Positions 51,023 to 58,844 of a stretch of 64,000 nucleotides of DNA are shown in pieces. Each line of letters begins with the position of its first letter. Position 1 is the stretch's first letter. The notes under the pieces are model-generated. The model ran no database searches and had not been told where the DNA came from. It saw nothing but the letters and a program-made list of their open reading frames with translations. This stretch comes from Ahniella affigens. GTDB taxonomy: Bacteria > Pseudomonadota > Gammaproteobacteria > Xanthomonadales > Ahniellaceae. The translations under genes were made by a program, and so were the position numbers. Where the stretch lies: assembly GCF_003015185.1 (NCBI RefSeq), contig NZ_CP027860.1, forward strand, positions 372,001 to 436,000. The letters run 5' to 3'.

Positions 51023-51243
51023 CCAATGACTCGAATCCGCTCTTAGCCGATCGAACCGATGGGGCGTTGCGCGTCGACGCCGTCGTTGCCACGACACGAG
51101 CCGACCCGCAGATTATTGCCGGAGACTGAGACAGTAGGGGACCGGGCCGAGTCAAACGCGCAAAACCGAATATCGACTGATTCGCACGGCGCGCGCGTCG
51201 TGGCGCTGAGATTGGTCGCAACCGATCTTCGACGCGCCAAAGC

Positions 51244-51275
51244 AAAAAAGGCGCAGCCTGAGGCCGCGCCTTTTT
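51244..51275 (-). terminator. Rho-independent terminator of rne
   Basis: AAAAAGGCGC pairs with GCGCCTTTTT around an 11-base loop, giving a run of six Ts when read on the minus strand, 30 bp after the rne stop. The symmetric A/T ends make it potentially bidirectional. The 220 bp between it and copy D show nothing recognisable. Confidence 0.9.
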
Positions 51276-51305
51276 CCCCGGACCGGGATCCGATGATTGC
51301 AACCG

Positions 51306-54300
51306 TCAGCCGGTGGTCGGGCGCTCGGCGTCCGACGATTCGGCTACCGCAGCCGACGCGTCAGCGATTGCAGCCGCCGGAGCGGTCGGCTCCGAATCGG
51401 CGACGGTGTCGGCCGTTGCACTGGCGACATCACTGGCGACGGGCGCGCTTGCCGCGGGCGGCGTTGCGACCGGTTCGATGCGGGACGGTTCGTCAACAGC
51501 TGGCGTCGGTTCAACAGCGACGACAACAGTTTCTTCGATGGCGGATGCGGTTGCGACGGGCGCTGCGTCCGCCGGGACGGCGGGCTCAATGGCTGCCGCG
51601 TCACTTGTGACAACGGAAACCTCACTCGGAGCAGCGGTTGCTGCAGCCGTAGCCGGCGCCAGCGGCGCCGTTGGCGCAGCTGCTGGCGCCGATTCAGTCG
51701 TCACCACCGCGGCGCTAGAAACGGCCGTTGCGTCAGATGCCGTCGGCGACTCGGGTGCCGCTGCCGGAGCCGGTGCCGATTCAGGGGCCGGTGCTGCCTC
51801 AAGAGCCGGAGCTGCCTCAGGAGCCGGAGCTGCTTCAGGAGCCGGAGCTGCTTCAGGAGCCGGAGTTGCCTCTGGAGCCGGAGTTGCCTCTGGAGCCGGA
51901 GCTGCCTCTGGAGCCGGAGCTGCCTCTGGAGCCGGAGCTGCCTCAGGAGCCGGAGCTGCCTCAGGAGCCGTGGAAGATTCTGGTGCCGGTGCTGGCTCTG
52001 CAGCGACTTCAGGACTCGATTGCTCGGTCGAACCCACCGCAGCCGGCGTTGCGGCCACGGCGGCCACTACGGCTGGGACTTCCGCTGTAATCGCCTCATG
52101 ACGGTTGCGCGGGCGGCTGACCGCGGCCTCGCTCCGTGCCTTTGGTGCCCTGACCGCCTCAGCGGTGGCGACAGCCTCGTCGGTGCTCAGAGCGTCGGAA
52201 CCGTCATCTGGCAAATCGCCATCTTCGTCATCGAGGTCAAGTTCGTTGCCGCCCGCAGTACCGGCGGCCGCGTTTTGGCCTTCGCCGCGTTCGCGACGGC
52301 GACGGCGACCACCACGGCGGCCGCGACGACGCTTGCCCTCGCCATTGCCGATGGCTGGCGTATCGCCGTTCGGCGCGGTTTGGGCGTCGGCATTTGCCGC
52401 GGTTTCTGCAACGACTGGCTTTGGTTCATCGGCAGTCGCTGCGGCGCTGGTTGGTTTCGGCTCGGCTGCAGGTGTCGCCGGGGCGGCAGCCTTGGCGGCT
52501 GGCGCAACGGGTTGGGCTGCGGGCTGCTGGCCTCGATGCTGCTGATTCCCCGGTTGCTTGCCACCGCCCTGCGCCGGTTGCTGGGGCTTGTTACCGCCGG
52601 CCTGACCTGGGTTCTGACCCTGGCCCGCATTCTTGCCCTGCGCCTGATTCTGCTGGCCTTGTTTCGGTCCACCCTGGGCCTGCTGATTGTTCTTGCCGCC
52701 CGCTTGGTTGTCGCGATCACGATCCCGATTGTCGCGGTCCTTGCCGTCGCGCTGCTTTTGGCCTTGCTGACGGTCGTCACGACGGTGCTGGCGATCTTGG
52801 CGATCGCGGCGGTCGTCACGGCGATCTTTGTTTGGTTTCTGCTCGGGTTTGGCCGGCGCGGCAGGCGCGGGGGCCGCGGCCGGCGTCTCGCCCATGCCAA
52901 ACAGGCGCTTCAGCCAGGCGACAAACCCGCCGCTCGCTGCCGGTGCGGCTGCCACGGCTGCCGCGGCTGGCGCTTGCGGTGCCGGTTTCGCAGCAACTGG
53001 CGCAGGCGTTGGCGTGGGCGTGGCGTCAGCATCTTCTTTGACTGGAGCGGGCGCCGCCGGTGCGATTCGGGTCACGGCTGGTTTTTCGCCTTCGACGACC
53101 GGCTGCGTAGAGGCCGGCATCGGCATTGGTACCAGCGGGGTGACGCGCTCGTAACTCGGTGCCGTCTCCATGCCAACTTCGCTCTGGCGAATGCGGCGGA
53201 CTTCGTAATGCGGTGTTTCCAGCTTGTCGTCGGCAACAATAATCACGCCAGATTCCTGGCGCTGCTCGATCTCGATGATCGCGCGGCGCTTCTCGTTCAG
53301 CAGGAAGTTCGCGACCATCGGCGGGCACTGCACCAGCACTTGTCCGGTGTTCTCCTTCATCGCCTCTTCTTCGGCAATACGCAGGATCGACAGCGACAAC
53401 GATTCGACCGAGCGGATGCGTCCGTGGCCTTCGCAGCGCGGGCAGACCTGGGCGGTAGCCTCGCCGAGCGACGGACGCAGGCGCTGACGCGACATTTCGA
53501 GCAAGCCAAAGCGCGAGATCTTGCCGAGTTGCACGCGCGCTCGGTCCATCCGCAGCGCATCGCGCAGCCGTTCCTCGACTTCGCGCTGGTGCTTCGGCGA
53601 ATCCATGTCGATAAAGTCGATGACGATCAGGCCGCCCATGTCGCGGATGCGCAACTGGCGGGCGATCTCCACGGCGGCTTCGAGATTCGTGTTGAGCGCG
53701 GTTTCCTCGATATCGCCACCCTTCGTGGCGCGCGACGAGTTGATGTCGATCGCGGTCAGCGCTTCGGTCTGGTCGATGACGATCGAGCCACCGGAAGGCA
53801 GGCGCACCGAGCGCTCAAACGCGTTCTCGATCTGCGTTTCGATCTGGAACCGCGAAAACAGCGGGACGGTTTCCTTGTAGAGCTTCAGCTTACGCAAGTT
53901 CTGCGGCATGACTTGCGCCATGAACTCGCGGGCATCGTCGTACAGGCTTTCCTCGTCGACCAGGATTTCGCCAATGTCGTTGCGCAGATAATCGCGCAGT
54001 GCGCGGATGATCAGCTTGGATTCCTGGTAAATCAGGAACGGTGCCTTGCGATTGGTCGAGGCATCGATAATCGATTTCCAGACCAGCAGCAGGTAGTCCA
54101 AGTCCCACTGCAGCTCTTCGGCTTCGCGACCCATGCCGGCGGTGCGGATGATCAAACCCATTTCGTCTGGCAACTTGAGGTCGTCCATGACCTCTTTGAG
54201 ATTCTGGCGGTCATCGCCCTCGATGCGCCGCGACACGCCACCCGCGCGCGGGTTGTTGGGCATCAGCACCAGGTACCGACCGGCCAGGCTGATGAACGAG

Positions 54301-54647
54301 GTCAGCGCCGCGCCCTTATTGCCGCGTTCTTCCTTGTCGACCTGGACGATGATCTCGGTCCCTTCCTTGATCAGTTCGCGGATGCCGGCACGGTGTGGGT
54401 CGACGCCCGGCTGAAAATACTCGCGACCGATTTCCTTCAGTGGCAGAAAGCCGTGACGCTCGGCACCGTAATCGACGAAGCAGGCTTCGAGACTGGGTTC
54501 GACCCGAGTGATCCGGCCTTTGTAGATGTTCGACTTCTTCTGCTCTTTGGATGGGATCTCAATATCAAGATCAAAGAGGTTCTGGCCGTCGACAATGGCC
54601 ACGCGCAACTCTTCCCGCTGAGTTGCGTTGATCAGCATGCGTTTCAT
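51306..54647 (-). CDS. rne: Ribonuclease E
   Basis: 1113 residues. RNase E is the main endonuclease of mRNA decay and rRNA/tRNA processing and the scaffold of the degradosome. The N-terminal half is conserved: S1 domain ([20 protein letters not shown]), the DNase-I-like catalytic part with Asp in [15 protein letters not shown] and [12 protein letters not shown], and the Zn-link CPRCEGHG. The C-terminal ~550 residues are disordered: an RNA-binding Arg/Lys/Asp/Gln/Gly region ([34 protein letters not shown]), a second [16 protein letters not shown] block, and a Pro/Ala/Glu tail with ten 18-bp repeats. AAGGA lies eight bases before the ATG. It is divergent from rluC, as in many proteobacteria. 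Confidence 0.97.
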   Translation of the reverse strand: MKRMLINATQREELRVAIVDGQNLFDLDIEIPSKEQKKSNIYKGRITRVEPSLEACFVDYGAERHGFLPLKEIGREYFQPGVDPHRAGIRELIKEGTEIIVQVDKEERGNKGAALTSFISLAGRYLVLMPNNPRAGGVSRRIEGDDRQNLKEVMDDLKLPDEMGLIIRTAGMGREAEELQWDLDYLLLVWKSIIDASTNRKAPFLIYQESKLIIRALRDYLRNDIGEILVDEESLYDDAREFMAQVMPQNLRKLKLYKETVPLFSRFQIETQIENAFERSVRLPSGGSIVIDQTEALTAIDINSSRATKGGDIEETALNTNLEAAVEIARQLRIRDMGGLIVIDFIDMDSPKHQREVEERLRDALRMDRARVQLGKISRFGLLEMSRQRLRPSLGEATAQVCPRCEGHGRIRSVESLSLSILRIAEEEAMKENTGQVLVQCPPMVANFLLNEKRRAIIEIEQRQESGVIIVADDKLETPHYEVRRIRQSEVGMETAPSYERVTPLVPMPMPASTQPVVEGEKPAVTRIAPAAPAPVKEDADATPTPTPAPVAAKPAPQAPAAAAVAAAPAASGGFVAWLKRLFGMGETPAAAPAPAAPAKPEQKPNKDRRDDRRDRQDRQHRRDDRQQGQKQRDGKDRDNRDRDRDNQAGGKNNQQAQGGPKQGQQNQAQGKNAGQGQNPGQAGGNKPQQPAQGGGKQPGNQQHRGQQPAAQPVAPAAKAAAPATPAAEPKPTSAAATADEPKPVVAETAANADAQTAPNGDTPAIGNGEGKRRRGRRGGRRRRRERGEGQNAAAGTAGGNELDLDDEDGDLPDDGSDALSTDEAVATAEAVRAPKARSEAAVSRPRNRHEAITAEVPAVVAAVAATPAAVGSTEQSSPEVAAEPAPAPESSTAPEAAPAPEAAPAPEAAPAPEAAPAPEATPAPEATPAPEAAPAPEAAPAPEAAPALEAAPAPESAPAPAAAPESPTASDATAVSSAAVVTTESAPAAAPTAPLAPATAAATAAPSEVSVVTSDAAAIEPAVPADAAPVATASAIEETVVVAVEPTPAVDEPSRIEPVATPPAASAPVASDVASATADTVADSEPTAPAAAIADASAAVAESSDAERPTTG
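51787..51966 (-). repeat. Ten 18-bp tandem repeats within rne
   Basis: Ten consecutive 18-bp units of the form GCCGGAGCTGCCTCAGGA (plus-strand reading), with few variant bases, encode repeated APAPEA hexapeptides in the disordered RNase E tail. The near-identity of units at the DNA level points to recent slippage and predicts copy-number variation between strains. Confidence 0.9.
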
Positions 54648-55002
54648 GTTGTTTGTCCTTCGCCCGCCCCCGTTGCCGAGCCCGCTGCAGCGAGAGGGGC
54701 CATGCGGCGCGAGAAGCGGGTGACGCTCCTGGCGCGGCCTGCATGCCCATCAAGCGGCGGTTTTCGTCGCTGGGTGCGGTACTGCATTGCGGCTTGGTAA
54801 ACCGGACCAATCCTCGCCGGGCTCGTCACTAGATCGAGTCGCCCTGTCTTCGGATCGATGCCGGGCTGTCTAGGTCAGCCTGCTAGGATGTCTGTGGGCG
54901 GCTTATCAGCCAGCCCTGCCGCCGCAAAAACGGCCGCAAATCCGATCAAAAGTATGAGAAGCGCTTGAAAATCAAAGCGAAAAGCGGACGGAGTGTAGCA
55001 AC
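54648..55002. other. Divergent rne/rluC control region
   Basis: 355 bp without a gene. In E. coli the long rne 5' leader allows RNase E to regulate its own mRNA; the length here would permit the same. No convincing promoter boxes could be assigned by eye. Open frames crossing it continue antisense into rne and are not taken as genes. Confidence 0.5.
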
Positions 55003-56334
55003 TTGAAGGCAAGGCCGGCAAACAGGAAGACGGGCAAGGTACAGGCAGGTCCGAAACGGCCGGCCGGTTTGGTGCCGAACGGCAAGGCTGGCAAGCGGCC
55101 CGCAGCGTCAGGCAACTCGGCGCGGGCACCTGGTCTGCGCCACCCGGCGCCTGATGCTCGAGGCAAGCCACTGATTGGAAAGGCGAGGAATGTGAAGGGC
55201 GACGCGTCGATTCGCGCTCAGTCTGCCTCGCGGCCACGAGGTGATACGTCGCGCAACCCGGTGTTCGAGACTGTTGGGAAAAAACAACAGGTTCGGTCGG
55301 GACGGTTCGAGCCACGAACCGAGTCGGGCGGCCAGACCGATCGTTCGAGTCATCCGCGCGCGTCCGCGACGGCACCCAAAACCGAGCCCGCTCCAAACAA
55401 AGCAACCACCGCCAGCGTCCGGGTCGAAACAGTGGACGCCAACGCCGACGATCAGCGCGTCGACAACTTCTTGCTGAAGACATTGAAAGGGGCGCCGCGG
55501 TCACTGATCTACCGCATCCTCCGATCGGGCGAAGTCCGCATCAACGGCAAGCGGGCAAAGCCGGAACAGCGGCTGGCGATCGGTGATCAGGTTCGAATCC
55601 CACCCGTTCGACTGGAGGAACGCGATCCCGGGCAAGCGCCTCTGGGTCTACTCGCGCAGGTCCCGAACTGGGTCATTTTCGAAGACCGCCTGTTTTTGGT
55701 GTTGAACAAGCCGTCGGGCATCGCGGCACATGGCGGCAGTGGTATCAGTTTTGGCGCGATCGAACTCGTTCGGCAGTGGCGCCCAAATGAGACGTTTGAA
55801 CTGGTCCATCGCCTGGACCGCGACACGTCGGGCGTGCTCGTGCTGGCCAAGCGCCGCAGCGGGCTGACCGCGCTGCAAGCCGTCATGCGCGAAAATCGGA
55901 TCGAGAAGCACTATCTGGCGTTACTTGCGGGCCAAGTGGTGCGGGAAAAGCAGGAAGTCGATGTCGCGTTGGCGAAAAATGTGCTGCGCGGTGGCGAGCG
56001 GATGGTCACAGTGGACTTAGAGGGCAAAGATTCGCTGAGCATTTTCCGCGTGATCGAGCGCTACGCCGATGCCACGTTGGCAGACGTGCAGATCAAGACC
56101 GGCCGTACGCACCAGATCCGCGTACATTCCCAACACATCGGTCACCCGATTCTGGGTGATGACAAGTACGGCGATGACGAAGCCAACAAGCGCGCCAAGG
56201 CGTTTGGCTTGAAGCGACTCTTTCTGCATGCGAAATCGTTTGCGTTCAGTTTGCCGGAGCAGAACTATGCGTTTACGGCGCCGCTCGCTGATGATTTGCG
56301 CGCAGCGCTGGATCGGTTGGCGGTAAGCAAATAG
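55003..56334 (+). CDS. rluC: 23S rRNA pseudouridine synthase RluC with long basic N-terminal extension
   Basis: 443 residues against about 320 in E. coli. The conserved part begins near residue 139: an S4 domain (VDNFLLKTLKGAPRSLIYRI), then the RluA-family synthase with catalytic D272 in HRLDRDTSG and KTGRTHQIRVHSQHIGHPI. RluC modifies positions 955, 2504 and 2580. The first ~138 residues are Lys/Arg/Pro/Ser-rich and likely disordered. The start is a TTG at 55003 with GGAG nine bases upstream; no ATG precedes the S4 domain, so a non-ATG start is required in any case and a shorter protein is possible. Divergent placement from rne supports the identity. Confidence 0.9.
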   Translation: MKARPANRKTGKVQAGPKRPAGLVPNGKAGKRPAASGNSARAPGLRHPAPDARGKPLIGKARNVKGDASIRAQSASRPRGDTSRNPVFETVGKKQQVRSGRFEPRTESGGQTDRSSHPRASATAPKTEPAPNKATTASVRVETVDANADDQRVDNFLLKTLKGAPRSLIYRILRSGEVRINGKRAKPEQRLAIGDQVRIPPVRLEERDPGQAPLGLLAQVPNWVIFEDRLFLVLNKPSGIAAHGGSGISFGAIELVRQWRPNETFELVHRLDRDTSGVLVLAKRRSGLTALQAVMRENRIEKHYLALLAGQVVREKQEVDVALAKNVLRGGERMVTVDLEGKDSLSIFRVIERYADATLADVQIKTGRTHQIRVHSQHIGHPILGDDKYGDDEANKRAKAFGLKRLFLHAKSFAFSLPEQNYAFTAPLADDLRAALDRLAVSK

Positions 56335-56337
56335 GAC

Positions 56338-56359
56338 GCCTTCGAACGACTTCAGAGGC
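56338..56359 (+). repeat. Degenerate hairpin repeat module 1, copy E
   Basis: GCCTTCGAA, loop CGAC, TTCAGAGGC: module 1 of the dispersed family with two mismatched stem positions, four bases after the rluC stop. No other module accompanies it. Confidence 0.55.
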
Positions 56360-56445
56360 AACATACCGGTATTGCACCGCCTTCCTGTCGCACTGGCGGC
56401 ATGTGTTGCCCGGCGGTCTCATTGGAATTGAAAGGGAGCGTCAGG

Positions 56446-56832
56446 ATGTCCGAAACAACGAACGACCCGGTAAATACCAGTACCTTGATTGCGGCGCTCC
56501 AGCACGTGTTGGATACCGGCCAGCAACTGCCGGTGCTGCAGTACCTCGGTAGGCCGTCCGAGGAATCGAACCCGGAAGACCGGATTCGCGAGGCGATCCG
56601 AGTGCTCCGTTCGGGCGGTCAATTGCCGGTGCTCGCGAATCTGGATTTGGCTCAGCAGATCAATGACCTGAATTTGGAGCAGTGGATGACGATTGACCAT
56701 CAGTACGAAATGAACCAGGTCCTCATGGCGACGATGGCCAAAGCGGTGTCCCTGTTGGTTGGCGGCGATGGCGAGGATCATGTTGAGCCGGTTGGTCTGC
56801 GGTCCGAAATTCGCCGCGTCGACACCGACTAG
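56446..56832 (+). CDS. Small RebB-like protein 1
   Basis: 128 residues. The C-terminal half (LPVLANLDLAQQINDLNLEQ, then HQYEMNQVLMATMAKAVSLL) aligns by eye with the gene at 57115 (PAILANLALANLITNTNLSQ, QQAMNELQISVTGKVVQML), so the two are homologous. The N-terminal half repeats part of the pattern (TGQQLPVLQYL against GGQLPVLANL), suggesting an internal duplication. The family resembles RebB ('killing trait') R-body proteins only through this relationship, so the functional call is weak. GGGAG lies eight bases before the ATG at 56446. Hairpin repeat copy F follows 4 bp after the stop. Confidence 0.55.
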   Translation: MSETTNDPVNTSTLIAALQHVLDTGQQLPVLQYLGRPSEESNPEDRIREAIRVLRSGGQLPVLANLDLAQQINDLNLEQWMTIDHQYEMNQVLMATMAKAVSLLVGGDGEDHVEPVGLRSEIRRVDTD

Positions 56833-56836
56833 GGAA

Positions 56837-56935
56837 GGTCTGATCAAGTCCTTCCTGGACTTTCAGACCCGCAATGAGTCCGGCACGTGTCCGGACTCAT
56901 TGCCCGTGTCGCCTCTGAACTTATTCAGAGGCTCC
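56837..56935 (-). mobile_element. Composite hairpin repeat, copy F
   Basis: Inverted relative to copy B. Module 2 at 56837-56869 (GGTCTGA/TCAGACC around AAGTCC/GGACTT), module 4 at 56871-56903 (perfect 13-bp stem GCAATGAGTCCGG/CCGGACTCATTGC), module 1 at 56911-56932 (loop CTTA). Module 3 is missing. Bases flanking the element read CTAGGGAA and CTAGGCGC, a possible decayed 8-bp target duplication (first five identical). It separates RebB-like genes 1 and 2. Confidence 0.75.
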
Positions 56936-57114
56936 CTAGGCGCCAAACTTTTGGAAGCGCGCATGGATCGACGTCCCGGTGCGACCAACGATTGTGGTGC
57001 TTGGGCGTACTGGCTAGATTCCTGACCGTGTTTGCCGCGATCGCGCCCGAATGGCCGGACGTGCGCGCAGACTCTGTCGGTCCAGATTGGGCCTTATCCT
57101 TGGGAGGAATACTG

Positions 57115-57471
57115 ATGTCGGATTCAAACGCGTCGTTACCGAACGAAATCGTGCAATCCATTGCGATTTCCAACGCCAAATCGATAGGTGAGCAGCCTGC
57201 CATCCTCGCAAACCTGGCGCTGGCCAACCTGATCACCAACACGAACTTGTCCCAGCAGAATGCCATCGCCACTCAGCAGGCGATGAACGAACTGCAAATC
57301 TCAGTCACCGGCAAAGTCGTTCAGATGTTGACCACACTCGGTCCGCTGGAGGCCCGGTCGGCGGTTGATGTGCTCACCAACAATGAACTCGCCCAGACGA
57401 TCGCCGACCTCAAGGCCACCATTGCGGCATTCGGCAATCGCGGTGACTCGGCCACGGATGCGGCGTCATGA
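57115..57471 (+). CDS. RebB-like protein 2 (R-body/killing-trait family candidate)
   Basis: 118 residues. The sequence pattern N-x-K-x-(I/V)-G-E-x-P-A (NAKSIGEQPA) followed by ANLALANL, SQQNAIATQQAMNELQ and TGKVVQMLT resembles RebB proteins, the small subunits of R-bodies, in which an 'N.KV.G..PA' start and a 'QNA...QQ' block are typical. R-bodies are coiled protein ribbons that can extend and burst membranes. No signal peptide or membrane helix. GGAGGA lies eight bases before the ATG at 57115; the open frame to 56887 runs through repeat copy F. The stop overlaps the next gene by four bases. Confidence 0.65.
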   Translation: MSDSNASLPNEIVQSIAISNAKSIGEQPAILANLALANLITNTNLSQQNAIATQQAMNELQISVTGKVVQMLTTLGPLEARSAVDVLTNNELAQTIADLKATIAAFGNRGDSATDAAS

Positions 57472-57767
57472 GCGCGTCGGAGCAAGATCCATCCGTCGCC
57501 CCCGCGGCCCCAGCCATCGATCACACCGCGCTGCTCGGATTGATCAATGAGTCCGCGCGAGTGTTCGAACAGCAACTCGTCATGCAGAACCAGATCGCGT
57601 TTCAGCAGGCGGTCAACCAGCTTCGACTCGCCGTGGTCGCCAAGTGTGCGCAGGTGATTCTGAGCCTGGAGCCGCGCGACGAAAGCGCTGCAGAATTGAT
57701 CAATCAGTGCCGGGCGCTTCTGGAATTGTTTGAAAGCCGGCTCGGTGCGCCGAAGCTCGCCGAATAG
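57468..57767 (+). CDS. RebB-like protein 3
   Basis: 99 residues, translationally coupled to the previous gene (ATGA overlap). It shares the helical core QNQIAFQQAVNQLRLAVVAK with QNAIATQQAMNELQISVTGK of protein 2, so it belongs to the same family, but it lacks the NxKxxGExPA start and has an acidic C-terminal helix (LLELFESRLGAPKLAE). Operon structure and homology suggest a mixed assembly of two or three related subunits. A repeated intergenic block starts 26 bp after the stop. Confidence 0.6.
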   Translation: MSASEQDPSVAPAAPAIDHTALLGLINESARVFEQQLVMQNQIAFQQAVNQLRLAVVAKCAQVILSLEPRDESAAELINQCRALLELFESRLGAPKLAE

Positions 57768-57792
57768 CCTGCTGACGCAACGTGCGTCGCGC

Positions 57793-58844
57793 ATGACGAG
57801 CACGCAACAACGGCAAAGCGGGCCATGATGGCCCGCCCAGAATGATGCGCATCGGTGCCCGAATCTTGAGCGACGAGTCCGGATGCGTACCGGACTCATA
57901 GCGAACTTGAACGTTCAGCACAGACTTGATCGGTCCGCCCCGAAGTTTGGCTGCTCAGTGTGGGACGGATCGCCGAAGACGGACGGCCTCAGGCCTGGAC
58001 TGAGCATTTACGGACATTCTGTCAGCAATCCACGGGTGCCGGGGTGATGCGTTCTAGTGGCAAGCTGCCGCTGACGGTCGCGCCACCGAGTTGCAATTGG
58101 TACTGACCACTCAGGGTGTTGCAAGAGGTCGGCGTCAGATCCAGCGTGCCGACTGGTGCCAGTACCGTGGCATTCGGCGCATCCAAGCGCCCGCCTTTCG
58201 ATTCGAACACGCTGAGGCGGCTGCTGTTGCCATCCAAAGTGCCAACCGCGGCGAGCCAGAGCGGCGCTTGCCGACCATTGCCCAGGACATTGCCCGGATC
58301 AAACGTAAACCACGTGGCGACCAGTTGGTTGGTCTGCGGTGATACATCCAGAATCAGCCCCTGGCCCGGTTTGGCCGGGTTGTGCCAGGCGCCGTTGTGG
58401 GCGACGCGCCACACATAAGGTGCGGCGGTATCGTCAGCCAGGGCTGGCAATTGGCCGGTACGAAAACTCTGGCAGACGGTATCGTTGCTGATTCGCGCCA
58501 AAGGAATCGTCCCCGAGACATTGCCGCCCTCCGCATTGAGCTGATACTGCGCTTCGGCGGCGAGACAGGATTGCATGCGTATGGTGAGTGTGCCGCGCAG
58601 TGTTTGTGCGCCGGCTGGGTTGCTATCGAACACGCCGTCGTCGGCGGCGCTCAGATTGAACTGCACGGTATCGCCAACAACCTCGCCCAGTCCCAACATC
58701 CAGCGCTGATCGGTGCGCGTTCCGCTCTGGGTGTCAGTGCGGTAGGTGTACCAGGACACGAGCATTTGGCCGGTTGCCGGCAACGGCACGAATTGAAAGC
58801 CTTGGCCTTCGTTGCCAGGCTCTGTCCACAGACCGCTCATGCCC
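57793..58844. repeat. 1.05-kb near-identical direct repeat, copy 1
   Basis: This block and 61896-62947 are nearly identical and of equal length (1052 bp). Each contains the intergenic hairpin element and the last ~270 codons of a minus-strand propeller gene. The intergenic part has palindromes at 57818-57836 (GCGGGCCAT/ATGGCCCGC) and module 4 at 57875-57897 (GAGTCCGG/CCGGACTC, loop ATGCGTA), linking it to the dispersed family. Confidence 0.9.

Noticed and set aside
51043-51240. A 65-codon minus-strand frame between rne and element D
   Set aside because: No ribosome site or motif; it lies next to the rne terminator and the translation looks random.
51787-51966. Evenly spaced repeats suggesting a CRISPR array
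   Set aside because: The units are contiguous 18-mers without spacers and stay in frame within rne.
51297-54800. A 1167-codon open frame on the plus strand opposite rne
   Set aside because: It is a shadow of rne caused by high GC and repeat content; the translation is low-complexity Arg/Gly/Leu sequence without motifs, and rne is certain.
55586-55606. A tRNA-like T-arm (GGTTCGAATCCCACC)
   Set aside because: It lies within the conserved coding sequence of rluC and has no matching acceptor, D or anticodon arms.
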